From NCBI RefSeq assembly GCF_013149295.1, contig NZ_JABGCB010000006.1:186001-250000 (forward strand): 64,000 nt of DNA, written 5' to 3'. This stretch comes from Novosphingobium sp. SG751A (GTDB lineage Bacteria; Pseudomonadota; Alphaproteobacteria; Sphingomonadales; Sphingomonadaceae). Shown here piece by piece: positions 1 to 7,948 of the stretch; the first letter of the stretch is position 1, and the number at the start of each line of letters is the position of its first letter. A model generated the notes under the pieces. It saw only the letters and a list, made by a program, of their open reading frames with translations, searched no databases and was not told the origin of the DNA. Position numbers and translations under genes: made by a program.

Positions 1-164
1 TGGTGCATATCAACGGCGCCACCGTCCATGACGAGGCCCAGATGCCTTTCGGCGGCACCAAATCCTCCGGCTATGGCCGATTTGGCGGCGAGGCGGGGAT
101 TGCCGAATTTACCGAGCTGAAATGGCTGACCATCGACACGCAGGCGCCGCATTGGCCGATCTAA
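1..164 (+). CDS. Aldehyde dehydrogenase, C-terminal fragment (cut by window edge)
   Basis: The reading frame from base 3 to the TAA at 162-164 encodes the last 53 residues of an NAD(P)-dependent aldehyde dehydrogenase. The visible part holds the conserved C-terminal stretch MPFGGTKSSGYGRFGG followed by an EFTELKW segment. That ending is typical of salicylaldehyde and vanillin dehydrogenase-type enzymes, so an aromatic aldehyde is a plausible substrate; this is inferred from family resemblance only. The catalytic Cys and Glu lie outside the window. The neighbouring outer membrane protein of the MetA phenol-degradation type fits an aromatic catabolic setting. Confidence 0.85.
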   Translation, partial: VHINGATVHDEAQMPFGGTKSSGYGRFGGEAGIAEFTELKWLTIDTQAPHWPI

Positions 165-170
165 ACTAAC

Positions 171-204
171 GGCCGGGTGCGGTCAAACGCGCCCGGCCAT
201 TTTC
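171..204 (+). terminator. Probable terminator hairpin after the aldehyde dehydrogenase
   Basis: GGCCGGG (171-177) pairs with CCCGGCC (192-198). A further GCG/CGC pairing lies inside the stem, and ATTTTC follows. The T-run is short, so termination may be partial. Confidence 0.45.
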
Positions 205-220
205 ACAAAAACAGGGAGAT

Positions 221-1168
221 ATGAGAATGTTGCGCAAGTTTGCTCTGTTGTGCTGCGCGCTGTTCGCCGCTGCTCCGGCCTATGCCACGGAAAGCGGCGG
301 TGGGGTCTATCCGCTGGGGGCCGAAGGGGCACTGGGCGGGGCTTTGCCGCCGCCGGGAGTCTATTATCTGGACTATCTTCAAAATTACGAGGCCAACCGT
401 TTCAATGATGGCAAGGGCGACAAGGGCCTGCTGCCCGATTTCCATGTCGATGCGCAGGCCGCCGTCAGCCGCCTCGTCTGGGTGACCGACCGCAAGGTGC
501 TGGGTGGGGATTTCGCTATGCATGTGGTGGCCCCGCTGGTCAGCGCGCAAGTCCGCGTGGCGGGCGCTCAGGGCCAGCAGACCGGCTTTACCGATGTGAC
601 CATCGACCCCTTCATTCTGGGCTGGCACTGGAAGAACGGGCTGCATGTCATCACCGGGATCGACGTGAATGTGCCCATCGGCCGCTATGACCGCACCAAT
701 CCGGCCACGGTCAGCCGCCATTACTGGAATGTCGAACCGATCATCGCGCTGGCCTATACCGGGCGCAAAGGGTTGCAGGTGGATGTCAAAACCATGTTCG
801 ACATCAATTTCACCAATCCCGATGCCCAGATCAACGGATTGAACCCCACCGGCGCGCGCTATCGTTCGGGTAATGAGTTTCACCTCGAATATGCCGTGAC
901 GCAGGCGGTCACGCCCAAGGCGAGCCTTGGCCTTGCGGGCTATTACTATGTCCAGACCTCATCGGACCGGGTCAATGACGCCTCAGCCCAGCGGGTGCTC
1001 GATGCGCTGGATGGTTTCAAGGGCGAGGCGGTGGCCGCCGGGCCGACGCTGCGCGTGGGGTTGGGCAAGGCGCAATTGATCGGCACATGGCAGCATGAAT
1101 TCACCGCCCGCTATCGCCCGCAAGGCGACAAGCTCTGGCTCAAGCTGATCCTGCCTGTGGGGCGTTAA
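221..1168 (+). CDS. Outer membrane protein of the MetA phenol-degradation (SphA-like) family
   Basis: This is a 315-residue exported protein. Residues 1-22 form a signal peptide ending AYA. The mature part has alternating aromatic beta strands, and a C-terminal segment KLWLKLILPVGR like an outer membrane barrel end strand. The family (Pfam Phenol_MetA_deg) is found beside aromatic degradation operons and is thought to help hydrophobic substrates cross the outer membrane; transport by this protein is inferred. A GGGAG ribosome site sits just before ATG 221, and a second in-frame ATG at 227 is also possible. It follows the aldehyde dehydrogenase by 56 bp with a hairpin between them. Confidence 0.75.
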   Translation: MRMLRKFALLCCALFAAAPAYATESGGGVYPLGAEGALGGALPPPGVYYLDYLQNYEANRFNDGKGDKGLLPDFHVDAQAAVSRLVWVTDRKVLGGDFAMHVVAPLVSAQVRVAGAQGQQTGFTDVTIDPFILGWHWKNGLHVITGIDVNVPIGRYDRTNPATVSRHYWNVEPIIALAYTGRKGLQVDVKTMFDINFTNPDAQINGLNPTGARYRSGNEFHLEYAVTQAVTPKASLGLAGYYYVQTSSDRVNDASAQRVLDALDGFKGEAVAAGPTLRVGLGKAQLIGTWQHEFTARYRPQGDKLWLKLILPVGR

Positions 1169-1173
1169 AGCAG

Positions 1174-1202
1174 GCCCCTTGCCAGCGGGCCGGGGGCAAG
1201 GC
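1174..1202 (+). terminator. Hairpin between the MetA-type porin and the FUSC gene
   Basis: CCTTGCC (1177-1183) pairs with GGCAAGG (1195-1201) just after the stop at 1168. There is no T-run, so it may be a weak terminator or an mRNA-end hairpin. It lies immediately upstream of the next start. Confidence 0.35.
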
Positions 1203-1213
1203 ACTTGTCGGCC

Positions 1214-2287
1214 ATGGTAAGCTTGTCCCCATCACAGCAATTATCGGCCCTGGCGCGCAGGGAGTGGGCCGAACTCTCACGCGTTAATCCCAGCCCGCGC
1301 CCGTGGCAGATGCCATTTATGGCGGGCGTCATCTCGGCGGCGCCGGTGGCGTTGGGCCTGTGGCTGGGGGCCTTTTCGCAAGGGCTGATGGCGGCGCTGG
1401 GGACGATGGTGTTCGTCTATCTCACCAATGCCGGAATGGAGCGTCGCCTGCTGACGCTGATGGCGATGAGCTTTGCCATCACCGCCTGTTTTGCCCTCGG
1501 CCTGATCGCGGCGCTGGTCCATTTTGCGCCGGTGCCGGTGATTATGGTGACGGGTGCGCTGGTCTCGATGGGCTGCCGCTATCTGCGCCAAGGGCCGCCC
1601 GCCGCGATGTTTCCGGTGATGGCCTGCGCCATCGCGCTGTTTTCGCATGTGTCGTGGGACCAGATTCCCGCGCGGGTGGGCATCCTGTTCCTTGGCGCGA
1701 TGTTCGCCGCCGCGATGGGCTTTTGCTACAGCCTCTATATTCTGAGCCAGCGCCCGCCCGAGCCGGAAAGGCCCGCGCCGCCGTTGTGCTTCGAGATATT
1801 GGTGTTTGAACCGGTGATGATCGGCCTTGCCGCAGGTCTGGCGCTGGGGGTTGCGCAGGCGCTGGAGCTGGACAAGCCCTTCTGGGCCCCGGTCAGCGCG
1901 ATTGCCGTGATCCAGTCGGCCAGCATGCGCATGATGTGGACCAAGCAGATGCACCGGATCATCGGCACCGGCCTTGGCGTGGCGCTGGCATGGGGCATCC
2001 TCAGCCTTGAGCTTTCGCATGGCGCGCTGGCGGTGATGATCGGCGTGCTGACCTTTGTGATCGAGATGGCGGTGGTGCGCCATTACGGCTTTGCCACGAT
2101 CTTCATCACCCCGCTAGCCATCCTGCTGGGGCAGGCGCAGGCCGGCGTGGCCGCTTCGCCCGGCGCGATCACGCTGGCGCGGCTGGAGGATACGGTGGTG
2201 GGTTGTTTCATCGCAGTGGCCGTGGGCATGGTGATGCATGCGCCGCGGGTGCGGGCATGGGCGGCGGGGCAATGGGCGCGTGGCTGA
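1214..2287 (+). CDS. FUSC-family inner membrane protein (aromatic acid efflux-like)
   Basis: The protein has about 357 residues and roughly ten hydrophobic segments in two halves. The second half carries the FUSC_2 pattern: a KPFWAPVSAIAVIQS stretch followed by a helix with GTGLGVALAWG. FUSC proteins include the AaeB hydroxybenzoate exporter and fusaric acid resistance pumps, so export of an aromatic acid is plausible but unproven. An in-frame TTG at 1205 is an alternative start; I prefer ATG 1214, though neither has a clear ribosome site. The LysR gene overlaps its end by 8 bp, suggesting translational coupling. A second, distinct FUSC protein lies at 4039. Confidence 0.7.
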   Translation: MVSLSPSQQLSALARREWAELSRVNPSPRPWQMPFMAGVISAAPVALGLWLGAFSQGLMAALGTMVFVYLTNAGMERRLLTLMAMSFAITACFALGLIAALVHFAPVPVIMVTGALVSMGCRYLRQGPPAAMFPVMACAIALFSHVSWDQIPARVGILFLGAMFAAAMGFCYSLYILSQRPPEPERPAPPLCFEILVFEPVMIGLAAGLALGVAQALELDKPFWAPVSAIAVIQSASMRMMWTKQMHRIIGTGLGVALAWGILSLELSHGALAVMIGVLTFVIEMAVVRHYGFATIFITPLAILLGQAQAGVAASPGAITLARLEDTVVGCFIAVAVGMVMHAPRVRAWAAGQWARG

Positions 2288-3188
2288 CCGGCTGACCGGC
2301 ATCGAGGTCTTTGTCCGCGCGATCCGGCGGGGCAGCCTCTCGGCCGCCGCGCGTGAGATGGCCATGTCGGGCGCGATGGCGGCCAAACATCTGGTCCAGC
2401 TTGAGGAAAGGCTGGGCGCGACGCTGGTGCACCGCACCACGCGCCGCCTGTCGCTGACCGAGGCGGGGGCGCAATTTCTTGAACGCGCCGAGCGCATCAT
2501 CGCGGACCTCAGCGAAGCCGAGAGCGAGGTTTCGGCCCATTCCGTCGCCATCGAGGGCCTGCTGCGGGTCAGCGCGCCGGTGTCCTTTGGGGTGCTGCAT
2601 CTTGCGGGACTGGTGGCCGAATTTCATCAGCGCCATCCCAAAGTGACCATCGAACTGGGCCTCAACGACCGTTTCGTCGATCTGCTGGAGGAGCGCTGGG
2701 ATGTCGCGATCCGCATCGGGCGTTTGGCCGACAGCACGCTGGTGGCGCGCAAGCTGGTGAGCGAGAGTTTCACGCTTTGCGCTTCGCCTGTCTATCTGGC
2801 CGCGCATGGCGCGCCGCAAAGGGTTGAGGATCTGTCGGTCCACCAATGCCTTGGCTATACGCTGGCGCCGCTGGTGGGGGTACGCGAATGGGCCTTTGGC
2901 CCTCATGGTACGATCCGAGTGCCGATCAATGCGCCCCTTATCGCCAACAATGGCGAGGCGCTGGTGCGCGCGGCCTGTGCGGGGCAGGGGATCGTTTATG
3001 CCCCGCGCTTCATGACCGCCGAGGCGATTGCGGCGGGTCGATTGGTGGAAATCGACATGGGCGTGCCGCTGCTCGATCTGGGCGCGATCTATGCCGTTAC
3101 CCATGCCACGCGGCGGCCTGCGGCGCGCACGCGGGCGTGGATCGACTTTCTGGCCGAGCGATTACCCGCCATCGCGCGCCATTGGTGA
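2280..3188 (+). CDS. LysR-family transcriptional regulator
   Basis: This 302-residue protein begins at GTG 2280, eight bases before the upstream FUSC stop. An N-terminal winged helix-turn-helix reads FVRAIRRGSLSAAAREM, then the linker helix TTRRLSLTEAGAQF. The effector domain follows, with the usual FCS-type segments around IRIGRLADSTLVARKL and GQGIVYAPRFM. It belongs to the common LysR substrate-binding type that controls neighbouring transport or efflux genes. The longer frame opening at 2238 would lie inside the FUSC gene and has an unlikely Gly/Arg-rich start. It probably controls the adjacent FUSC gene or the aldehyde dehydrogenase side; that is inference. Confidence 0.85.
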   Translation: MADRLTGIEVFVRAIRRGSLSAAAREMAMSGAMAAKHLVQLEERLGATLVHRTTRRLSLTEAGAQFLERAERIIADLSEAESEVSAHSVAIEGLLRVSAPVSFGVLHLAGLVAEFHQRHPKVTIELGLNDRFVDLLEERWDVAIRIGRLADSTLVARKLVSESFTLCASPVYLAAHGAPQRVEDLSVHQCLGYTLAPLVGVREWAFGPHGTIRVPINAPLIANNGEALVRAACAGQGIVYAPRFMTAEAIAAGRLVEIDMGVPLLDLGAIYAVTHATRRPAARTRAWIDFLAERLPAIARHW

Positions 3189-3260
3189 TGGCGCTGTCGC
3201 CTTGTGTTCATATTGCCGGGGCAAAGAGGCGTCCTTGGCCCGTCTGACAGGATTTCGCGC

Positions 3261-4001
3261 ATGAATACCCCCAACCCGGCCCAGATCGCCGCCTTGTTCG
3301 ATGTCGATCTGATCGGCCTGATCACCAGCTTCATCTGCCTGCTGACCGCCTTTGTGCTGGGCACGCTGATCGGGCTGGAGCGGCAATGGCGACAGCGCAC
3401 GGCAGGGTTGCGCACCAATGTGCTGGTGGCGGTGGGGGCGGCGGCCTTTGCCGATCTGGGTCTGCGCGTGGCGGGTGTCGATGGCGGGGTCCGGGTGATT
3501 TCCTATGTCGTGTCGGGCATCGGCTTTCTGGGCGCGGGGGTCATCATGAAGGAGGGCACCCATGTGCGCGGCCTGAACACCGCGGCAACACTGTGGGCCA
3601 GCGCGGCGGTGGGCAGTTTTGCCGGGGCGCGCAAACCGGCCGAGGCGGTGCTGGTGGCGATCTTCGTGCTGGCGGGCAACACGTTGCTGCGCCCGCTGGT
3701 CGATGCGGTCAACCGCCGCCCGATGGACCCGGAGGAGACCGAGGCGCTCTATCGTGTCCATGTCGTCTGTCCCTCCGGGGGCGTGTCCGAGGCGCGCGAT
3801 CTGTTGTTCGAGGAGCTGGAAACCCACCATTACCCGATCCGCGACATAGAAACGCTGGCCGATAGTGAGGCCCATGTCGAGTTGGCGGCGATATTGGTGC
3901 CCTCCACGGCCAATCCGGTGGATCTGGACGCGATCACCGCCCATATCGCCCGCCACGACGGCATCATCAGCGCAACATGGACCGTCAGCGCCACCAACTG
4001 A
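3261..4001 (+). CDS. MgtC/SapB-family membrane protein
   Basis: The 246-residue protein has four to five N-terminal membrane helices. It shows the family signatures GTLIGLERQWRQRTAGLRTN, then SGIGFLGAGVIMKEG and VRGLNTAATLWASAAVG. A soluble C-terminal domain of about 90 residues, ACT-like in MgtC relatives, follows residue 155. MgtC proteins interact with the F-ATPase and matter under low Mg2+ or intracellular stress; many environmental homologues have no known role. The start is ATG 3261; the upstream in-frame ATG at 3204 lies in sequence with no family similarity. It stands alone between the LysR and second FUSC genes. Confidence 0.8.
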   Translation: MNTPNPAQIAALFDVDLIGLITSFICLLTAFVLGTLIGLERQWRQRTAGLRTNVLVAVGAAAFADLGLRVAGVDGGVRVISYVVSGIGFLGAGVIMKEGTHVRGLNTAATLWASAAVGSFAGARKPAEAVLVAIFVLAGNTLLRPLVDAVNRRPMDPEETEALYRVHVVCPSGGVSEARDLLFEELETHHYPIRDIETLADSEAHVELAAILVPSTANPVDLDAITAHIARHDGIISATWTVSATN

Positions 4002-4038
4002 TGTGGCCTTTGGCGGCAGGGCGGCCTAGGATGCGCCC

Positions 4039-5085
4039 ATGCCTTTTGCTTTTCCCACCCGCAGCCGCCTTGCCATCGCCCAGACCATCCGCGTTATGGC
4101 CGCTTGCCTTGCCACCTATTGGCTGACCGGGCTGATGGGGGTGAAACAGGGCTATTGGGCGATTTTTACCGTGCTGATCGTCATGCAGGGTTCGCTGGGG
4201 GCAACGGCGGCGGCGGCCTTTGACCGGCTGATCGCGACAATTGCCGGGGCGGTGCTGGGCGGAGCGGTGGTGATGGTCACACCCCGTGATCCGCTGGCCG
4301 TGGGGGCATCGCTGATTGCCGTTTCGGGGGTGCTGACCTTTGCCGCCGCGCGCCAGCCCCGGCTGCGCGGGGCGGCGCTGACCTCGGCCATTGTGCTGTT
4401 GACGCGATCGCCTGATATTCCGGTCGGGGTCTTTGTCGTGGACCGGATTGTCGAGATCACGCTGGGCGGGGCGATTGGCGTGATGGCAAGCCGGTTCATC
4501 CTGCCCATGCGCTCACGCGGGACGATGATTGCTCGCTTTTGCGAGATCCTGAACACGATGGCGCAATTGCTGAACGCGCAGGCCGATGCGCTGGCGCGGG
4601 GCGAGGCGCTGGTTTCGGCCGAGGCCAATATCGCCCTGCGCCAATCGCTGGTGGCGACCGAGGCGGTGTTGAATGACGCGCGGCGCGAAAGGGCGATGGG
4701 GCTGGTCCGCGAGGATGTGTCCGATGCCATCCCGCGTACGCTTTGGCGCATCCGCAACGGCATTGCCCAGATCGGCCAGATTCTGGGCAGCCCATTTCCG
4801 CCGACTGCGCTGGCGATTGTCGGCCCGGCGGTGGAGGCAATGCTGCGCGCTCATGCGCAATCGGCGCGGGATGCGGCGGCGGCCCTGTCGGATGGCGCGG
4901 CGCCAGCGCAAAATTCCGAGGCTGCCGAGGCTTTCGAGCGGGCCTTTGTCACCCTGCAACATTCCGACGAAGCGCGTGCAATCCCCTTTGATGCGATGGG
5001 GCGGGTGTTTGGCATGGCCTTCACCCTGCGGCGGATGCAGCAGGACTTCCACGATCTGGGCGAGCGGATCGCGGAGTGCCGATAG
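4039..5085 (+). CDS. FUSC-family protein (second copy)
   Basis: This 348-residue protein has six N-terminal membrane helices. The core LTGLMGVKQGYWAIFTVLIV and the following DRLIATIAGAVLGG match FUSC_2 domains. About 180 cytoplasmic, mainly helical residues follow. One half-transporter of this size resembles YccS/aromatic acid efflux relatives. It differs from the 1214 gene in order and length, so the two are unlikely to be a recent duplication. Efflux of an organic acid is inferred from the family. It lies 37 bp after the MgtC-type gene on the same strand. Confidence 0.7.
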   Translation: MPFAFPTRSRLAIAQTIRVMAACLATYWLTGLMGVKQGYWAIFTVLIVMQGSLGATAAAAFDRLIATIAGAVLGGAVVMVTPRDPLAVGASLIAVSGVLTFAAARQPRLRGAALTSAIVLLTRSPDIPVGVFVVDRIVEITLGGAIGVMASRFILPMRSRGTMIARFCEILNTMAQLLNAQADALARGEALVSAEANIALRQSLVATEAVLNDARRERAMGLVREDVSDAIPRTLWRIRNGIAQIGQILGSPFPPTALAIVGPAVEAMLRAHAQSARDAAAALSDGAAPAQNSEAAEAFERAFVTLQHSDEARAIPFDAMGRVFGMAFTLRRMQQDFHDLGERIAECR

Positions 5086-5091
5086 AATTTC

Positions 5092-5104
5092 CAACTTAGA
5101 GTTG
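5092..5104. promoter_or_regulatory. Short dyad in front of the YceI-b561-YceI operon
   Basis: CAACT-TAG-AGTTG forms a perfect short inverted repeat in the 104-bp space before the YceI start at 5190. It could be an operator for a redox or stress regulator, but there is only one copy, so this is a weak call. Confidence 0.3.
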
Positions 5105-5189
5105 AAGATCATTCAAAGAGATAGGTAATTATCGCCTTGAGGTAAGGAGCGTAGAAGCCTGGCATCCCTTCTTCACGGAGCCTTCCCCC

Positions 5190-5777
5190 ATGAAACTGTT
5201 TGTCCTTGCCGCCGCTCTCGCGCTGCCCATCGCCGCCCATGCCCAAACCGCCCCGGTTCTGGGCGGCACCTACAAGGTGGAATCGCATCACACGCTGGCC
5301 CAGTTTTCGGTCAACCACTTTGGCTTCAACGATTTCTTTGGCGTGATCCCCGATGCCACCGGCACGCTGGTGCTCAACCCGGCGCAGGGTCTGGCGGGCA
5401 CCTCGCTCGATGTCTCGCTGCCGGTTGACCGGATCTCGACGACCAATGCCGTGCTGGACGGCGAGCTGAAAAGCGCCGACTGGCTGGACGCCGCCAAATT
5501 CCCCACCATCCGCTTTGTCTCGCAAAAGGTTGAGCAGACCGGGCCGCGCACCGCGCGCATCACCGGCACGGTCACACTGCATGGCATCAGCAAGCCGATG
5601 GTGCTGAGCGCCACGCTGGGCGGTTCGGGCGTCAATCCGATGACCAAGGCCTATACTGTGGGCTTCAGCGCAACCGGCACGATCAAGCGTTCGGAATTCG
5701 GCGTGACCAAATATGTCCCCTATGTGGGCGACGATCTGGCCATTTCGATCACCGCCGCCTTTGAAAAGGCCAACTGA
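5190..5777 (+). CDS. YceI-family periplasmic lipocalin-like protein
   Basis: The 195-residue protein has a signal peptide (1-18, ending AHA). The YceI pattern follows: YKVESHHTLAQFSVNHFGF near the N-terminus, LKSADWLDAAKFPTIRF in the middle, and the TVTLHGISKP motif. YceI proteins form a lipocalin fold that binds polyisoprenoids such as ubiquinone. They often sit next to b561 cytochromes, as here, where the next start is 1 bp after this stop. A periplasmic isoprenoid or quinone-binding role is inferred from the family. Confidence 0.88.
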   Translation: MKLFVLAAALALPIAAHAQTAPVLGGTYKVESHHTLAQFSVNHFGFNDFFGVIPDATGTLVLNPAQGLAGTSLDVSLPVDRISTTNAVLDGELKSADWLDAAKFPTIRFVSQKVEQTGPRTARITGTVTLHGISKPMVLSATLGGSGVNPMTKAYTVGFSATGTIKRSEFGVTKYVPYVGDDLAISITAAFEKAN

Positions 5778-5778
5778 C

Positions 5779-6363
5779 ATGGGGGCCAGCGTTGAAAGCC
5801 TGCGCTATTCGGCTGTTGCCATGGTGCTGCATTGGCTGGTGGCGGGCTTTCTGCTGGCCAATCTGGCGCTGGGATGGTGGATGAAGCAATTGATCGGGCT
5901 GGACCAGTTTGAGGCGTTTCAACTGCACAAATCCATCGGCATGAGCGTGCTGGCGCTCTCCATTCTGCGGCTGCTCTGGCGCGTGAGCCATCGCGCGCCG
6001 GCCCTGCCCGAAACGATGAATGCGTTGGAACGTTTCGCCGCCCATGCCACCCATCTGTTCTTCTATGCCATGATGATCCTTATGCCATTGACCGGCTGGG
6101 CGCTGGTGTCGGTCAGCCCTTTCAACATTCCCACCCTGCTCTGGCACACGATTCCCTTGCCCCATATCGCCATGCTGCATGATCTGGCGGGTCCGGCGCG
6201 GGCCACGGCGGGCAAGCTGTCGGGCGGGGCGCATGTCGCCATGGCGTTTGGCGGCGCGGCGCTGATCGGCCTGCATGTGGCCGCGGCGCTCAAGCATCAA
6301 TTCATCAACCGCGATGGCGTGCTGGGGCGGATGGTGCCGTTCCTTTCGGCCACACCGCGCTGA
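5779..6363 (+). CDS. Cytochrome b561 family protein
   Basis: The protein has 194 residues and four membrane helices. Heme-ligand candidates are visible: His in MVLHWLVAG, FQLHKSIG, HATHLFFY and IGLHVAAALKHQF. The family (prokaryotic cytochrome b561, CybB-like) passes electrons between quinone and periplasmic acceptors. ATG 5779 is chosen because it starts 1 bp after the upstream YceI stop; the longer frame from 5713 would overlap that gene. It is flanked by two YceI genes, an arrangement seen in many proteobacteria, which suggests that the three products act together. Confidence 0.88.
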   Translation: MGASVESLRYSAVAMVLHWLVAGFLLANLALGWWMKQLIGLDQFEAFQLHKSIGMSVLALSILRLLWRVSHRAPALPETMNALERFAAHATHLFFYAMMILMPLTGWALVSVSPFNIPTLLWHTIPLPHIAMLHDLAGPARATAGKLSGGAHVAMAFGGAALIGLHVAAALKHQFINRDGVLGRMVPFLSATPR

Positions 6364-6381
6364 GTTTTCCGGAGAATTTCC

Positions 6382-6933
6382 ATGCGTTATGCTTTCCTGC
6401 TGGCGGCGTTGGTCGCCAGCCCCGCTCTGGCCGCAACCGCTCCGTCTTGGGCGGTTAATAAGGCCAAGTCGCGCCTCGGTTTCGTGGCCTCGATGAATGG
6501 TCAGGCGATCAATGGCGCCTTCCGCCGCTTTGACGCGCGCATTCAGTTCGATCCGGCCAATCTGTCCGGCTCGTCCGTGGTGGCCACGATCGACACGGCT
6601 TCCGCCTTCACCGGCGAGGCCTCGCGCGATCAGTCGTTGCCCACTGCGGACTGGTTCAACATCAAGGCTTTCCCGCAGGCAGAGTTCAAATCCAGCCAGT
6701 TCAAAAAGGTCGGCCCGGATCGCTATATCGCGCAGGGCAATCTGACCATTCGCGGCATCAGCCGCCCGGTTGCGTTGCCCTTTCAACTGGCGGTCAAGGA
6801 CAGGCTGGCCGTGATGCGCGGGAGTCTCACCATCGACCGGCGGACCTTTGGCGTGGGGCAGGGGCAGTTCGCGGGCACCGAAGCGGTTGCCGCCAATGTC
6901 CGGGTTGATATTGCTGTCGAAGCGACGCGCTGA
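6382..6933 (+). CDS. YceI-family protein (second copy)
   Basis: The 183-residue protein has a signal peptide ending ALA near residue 17. Its YceI core includes SWAVNKAKSRLGFVAS, LPTADWFNIKAFPQAEF and NLTIRGISRPVALPF. It begins 18 bp after the b561 stop with GGAG before the ATG, so it is the third gene of the YceI-b561-YceI operon. It is diverged from the first YceI, lacking the His-rich SHHT segment, so the two may bind different ligands; that is inference. Confidence 0.87.
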   Translation: MRYAFLLAALVASPALAATAPSWAVNKAKSRLGFVASMNGQAINGAFRRFDARIQFDPANLSGSSVVATIDTASAFTGEASRDQSLPTADWFNIKAFPQAEFKSSQFKKVGPDRYIAQGNLTIRGISRPVALPFQLAVKDRLAVMRGSLTIDRRTFGVGQGQFAGTEAVAANVRVDIAVEATR

Positions 6934-6946
6934 AAGGATTGAACCC

Positions 6947-7906
6947 ATGCTGGTCGAAGGCAAATGGAGCGCCAATTGGCAGCCGGTGCAGGCCACCGAT
7001 GAAAAGGGCGGCTTCGTCCGCCAGATTTCCGGCTTTCGCCACTGGGTCACGCCCGACGGCAAGGCGGGGCCGACCGGAAACGGCGGTTTCAAGGCCGAGG
7101 CGGGGCGCTATCATCTCTATGTCGCGCTGATCTGCCCATGGGCCTCGCGCACGTTGATCGCGCGGGAATTGAAGGGCTTGCGCGATGTCGTTTCGGTCTC
7201 GGTGGTCGAACCGGCGCTGACCGATGAAGGGTGGCGCTTTGGCGATTATCCCGGCGCCGGCCCCGACCCGCTCCATGGGGCGACCTATATGCATCAGGTC
7301 TATACCCGCGCTGATCCGGTCTATACCGGCCGCGCCACCGTGCCGGTACTGTGGGACAAGGCCAGCGATACGATGGTCAGCAACGAATCGGCCGACATCC
7401 TGCGCATGTTCAACAGCGGCTTTGGCGATCTGGCCAGCGATGCCTATGACCTCTATCCGGAGGCCCTGCGCGAAGAGATCGACGCGCTGAACGACCGGAT
7501 TTATCCCGCGCTCAACAATGGCGTCTATCGCGCCGGTTTCGCTACCACGCAGCTGGCCTATGAGGAAGCCTATCGCGACGTGTTTGCCATGCTGGACGAA
7601 CTGGAGGCGAGGCTGGCGGCGGGCGGGCCTTATCTGTTTGGCGATGCGCTGACCGAGACGGACATTCGCCTCTTCGTCACGCTGGTGCGCTTCGATGCGG
7701 CCTATCACGGTCTGTTCAAATGCAACCTGCGGCGTCTGGCCGAATATGGCGCGCTCAGCGCCTATCTGGCGCGCATTCTGGCCATTCCCGGTGTGCGCGA
7801 GACGGTCAGCATCGATCACATCAAGCAGGGCTATTATTCTATAAAATCTCTTAATCCCAATGGTATTGTGCCGGTGGGGCCGGACCTGAGCGCGCTGGGC
7901 CTATGA
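6947..7906 (+). CDS. yqjG: Glutathionyl-hydroquinone reductase (YqjG/ECM4/PcpF type)
   Basis: The 319-residue glutathione transferase-fold protein carries the catalytic motif CPWAS, with Cys at residue 63, the position known in E. coli YqjG. The later YTGRATVPVLWDK and NESADILRMFNS segments are family-typical, and a helical C-terminal domain ends in a YYSI segment. These enzymes reduce glutathionyl-hydroquinones formed during quinone and aromatic breakdown, for example PcpF in pentachlorophenol degradation. ATG 6947 is chosen for its AAAGGA ribosome site and for starting the GKW motif; the frame is open back to 6848 inside the YceI gene. It probably belongs to the same operon, 13 bp downstream. 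Confidence 0.9.
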   Translation: MLVEGKWSANWQPVQATDEKGGFVRQISGFRHWVTPDGKAGPTGNGGFKAEAGRYHLYVALICPWASRTLIARELKGLRDVVSVSVVEPALTDEGWRFGDYPGAGPDPLHGATYMHQVYTRADPVYTGRATVPVLWDKASDTMVSNESADILRMFNSGFGDLASDAYDLYPEALREEIDALNDRIYPALNNGVYRAGFATTQLAYEEAYRDVFAMLDELEARLAAGGPYLFGDALTETDIRLFVTLVRFDAAYHGLFKCNLRRLAEYGALSAYLARILAIPGVRETVSIDHIKQGYYSIKSLNPNGIVPVGPDLSALGL

Positions 7907-7910
7907 GGCC

Positions 7911-7943
7911 ATGGCCCCCCTGCGGCAGGCGCAAGGGGGCCAT
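7911..7943. terminator. Hairpin between convergent genes
   Basis: ATGGCCCCC (7911-7919) pairs with GGGGGCCAT (7935-7943) around a 15-base loop, between the reductase stop and the TonB-receptor stop. There is no clear T-run on either strand. It may serve both convergent transcripts. Confidence 0.5.
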
Positions 7944-7948
7944 GATCG

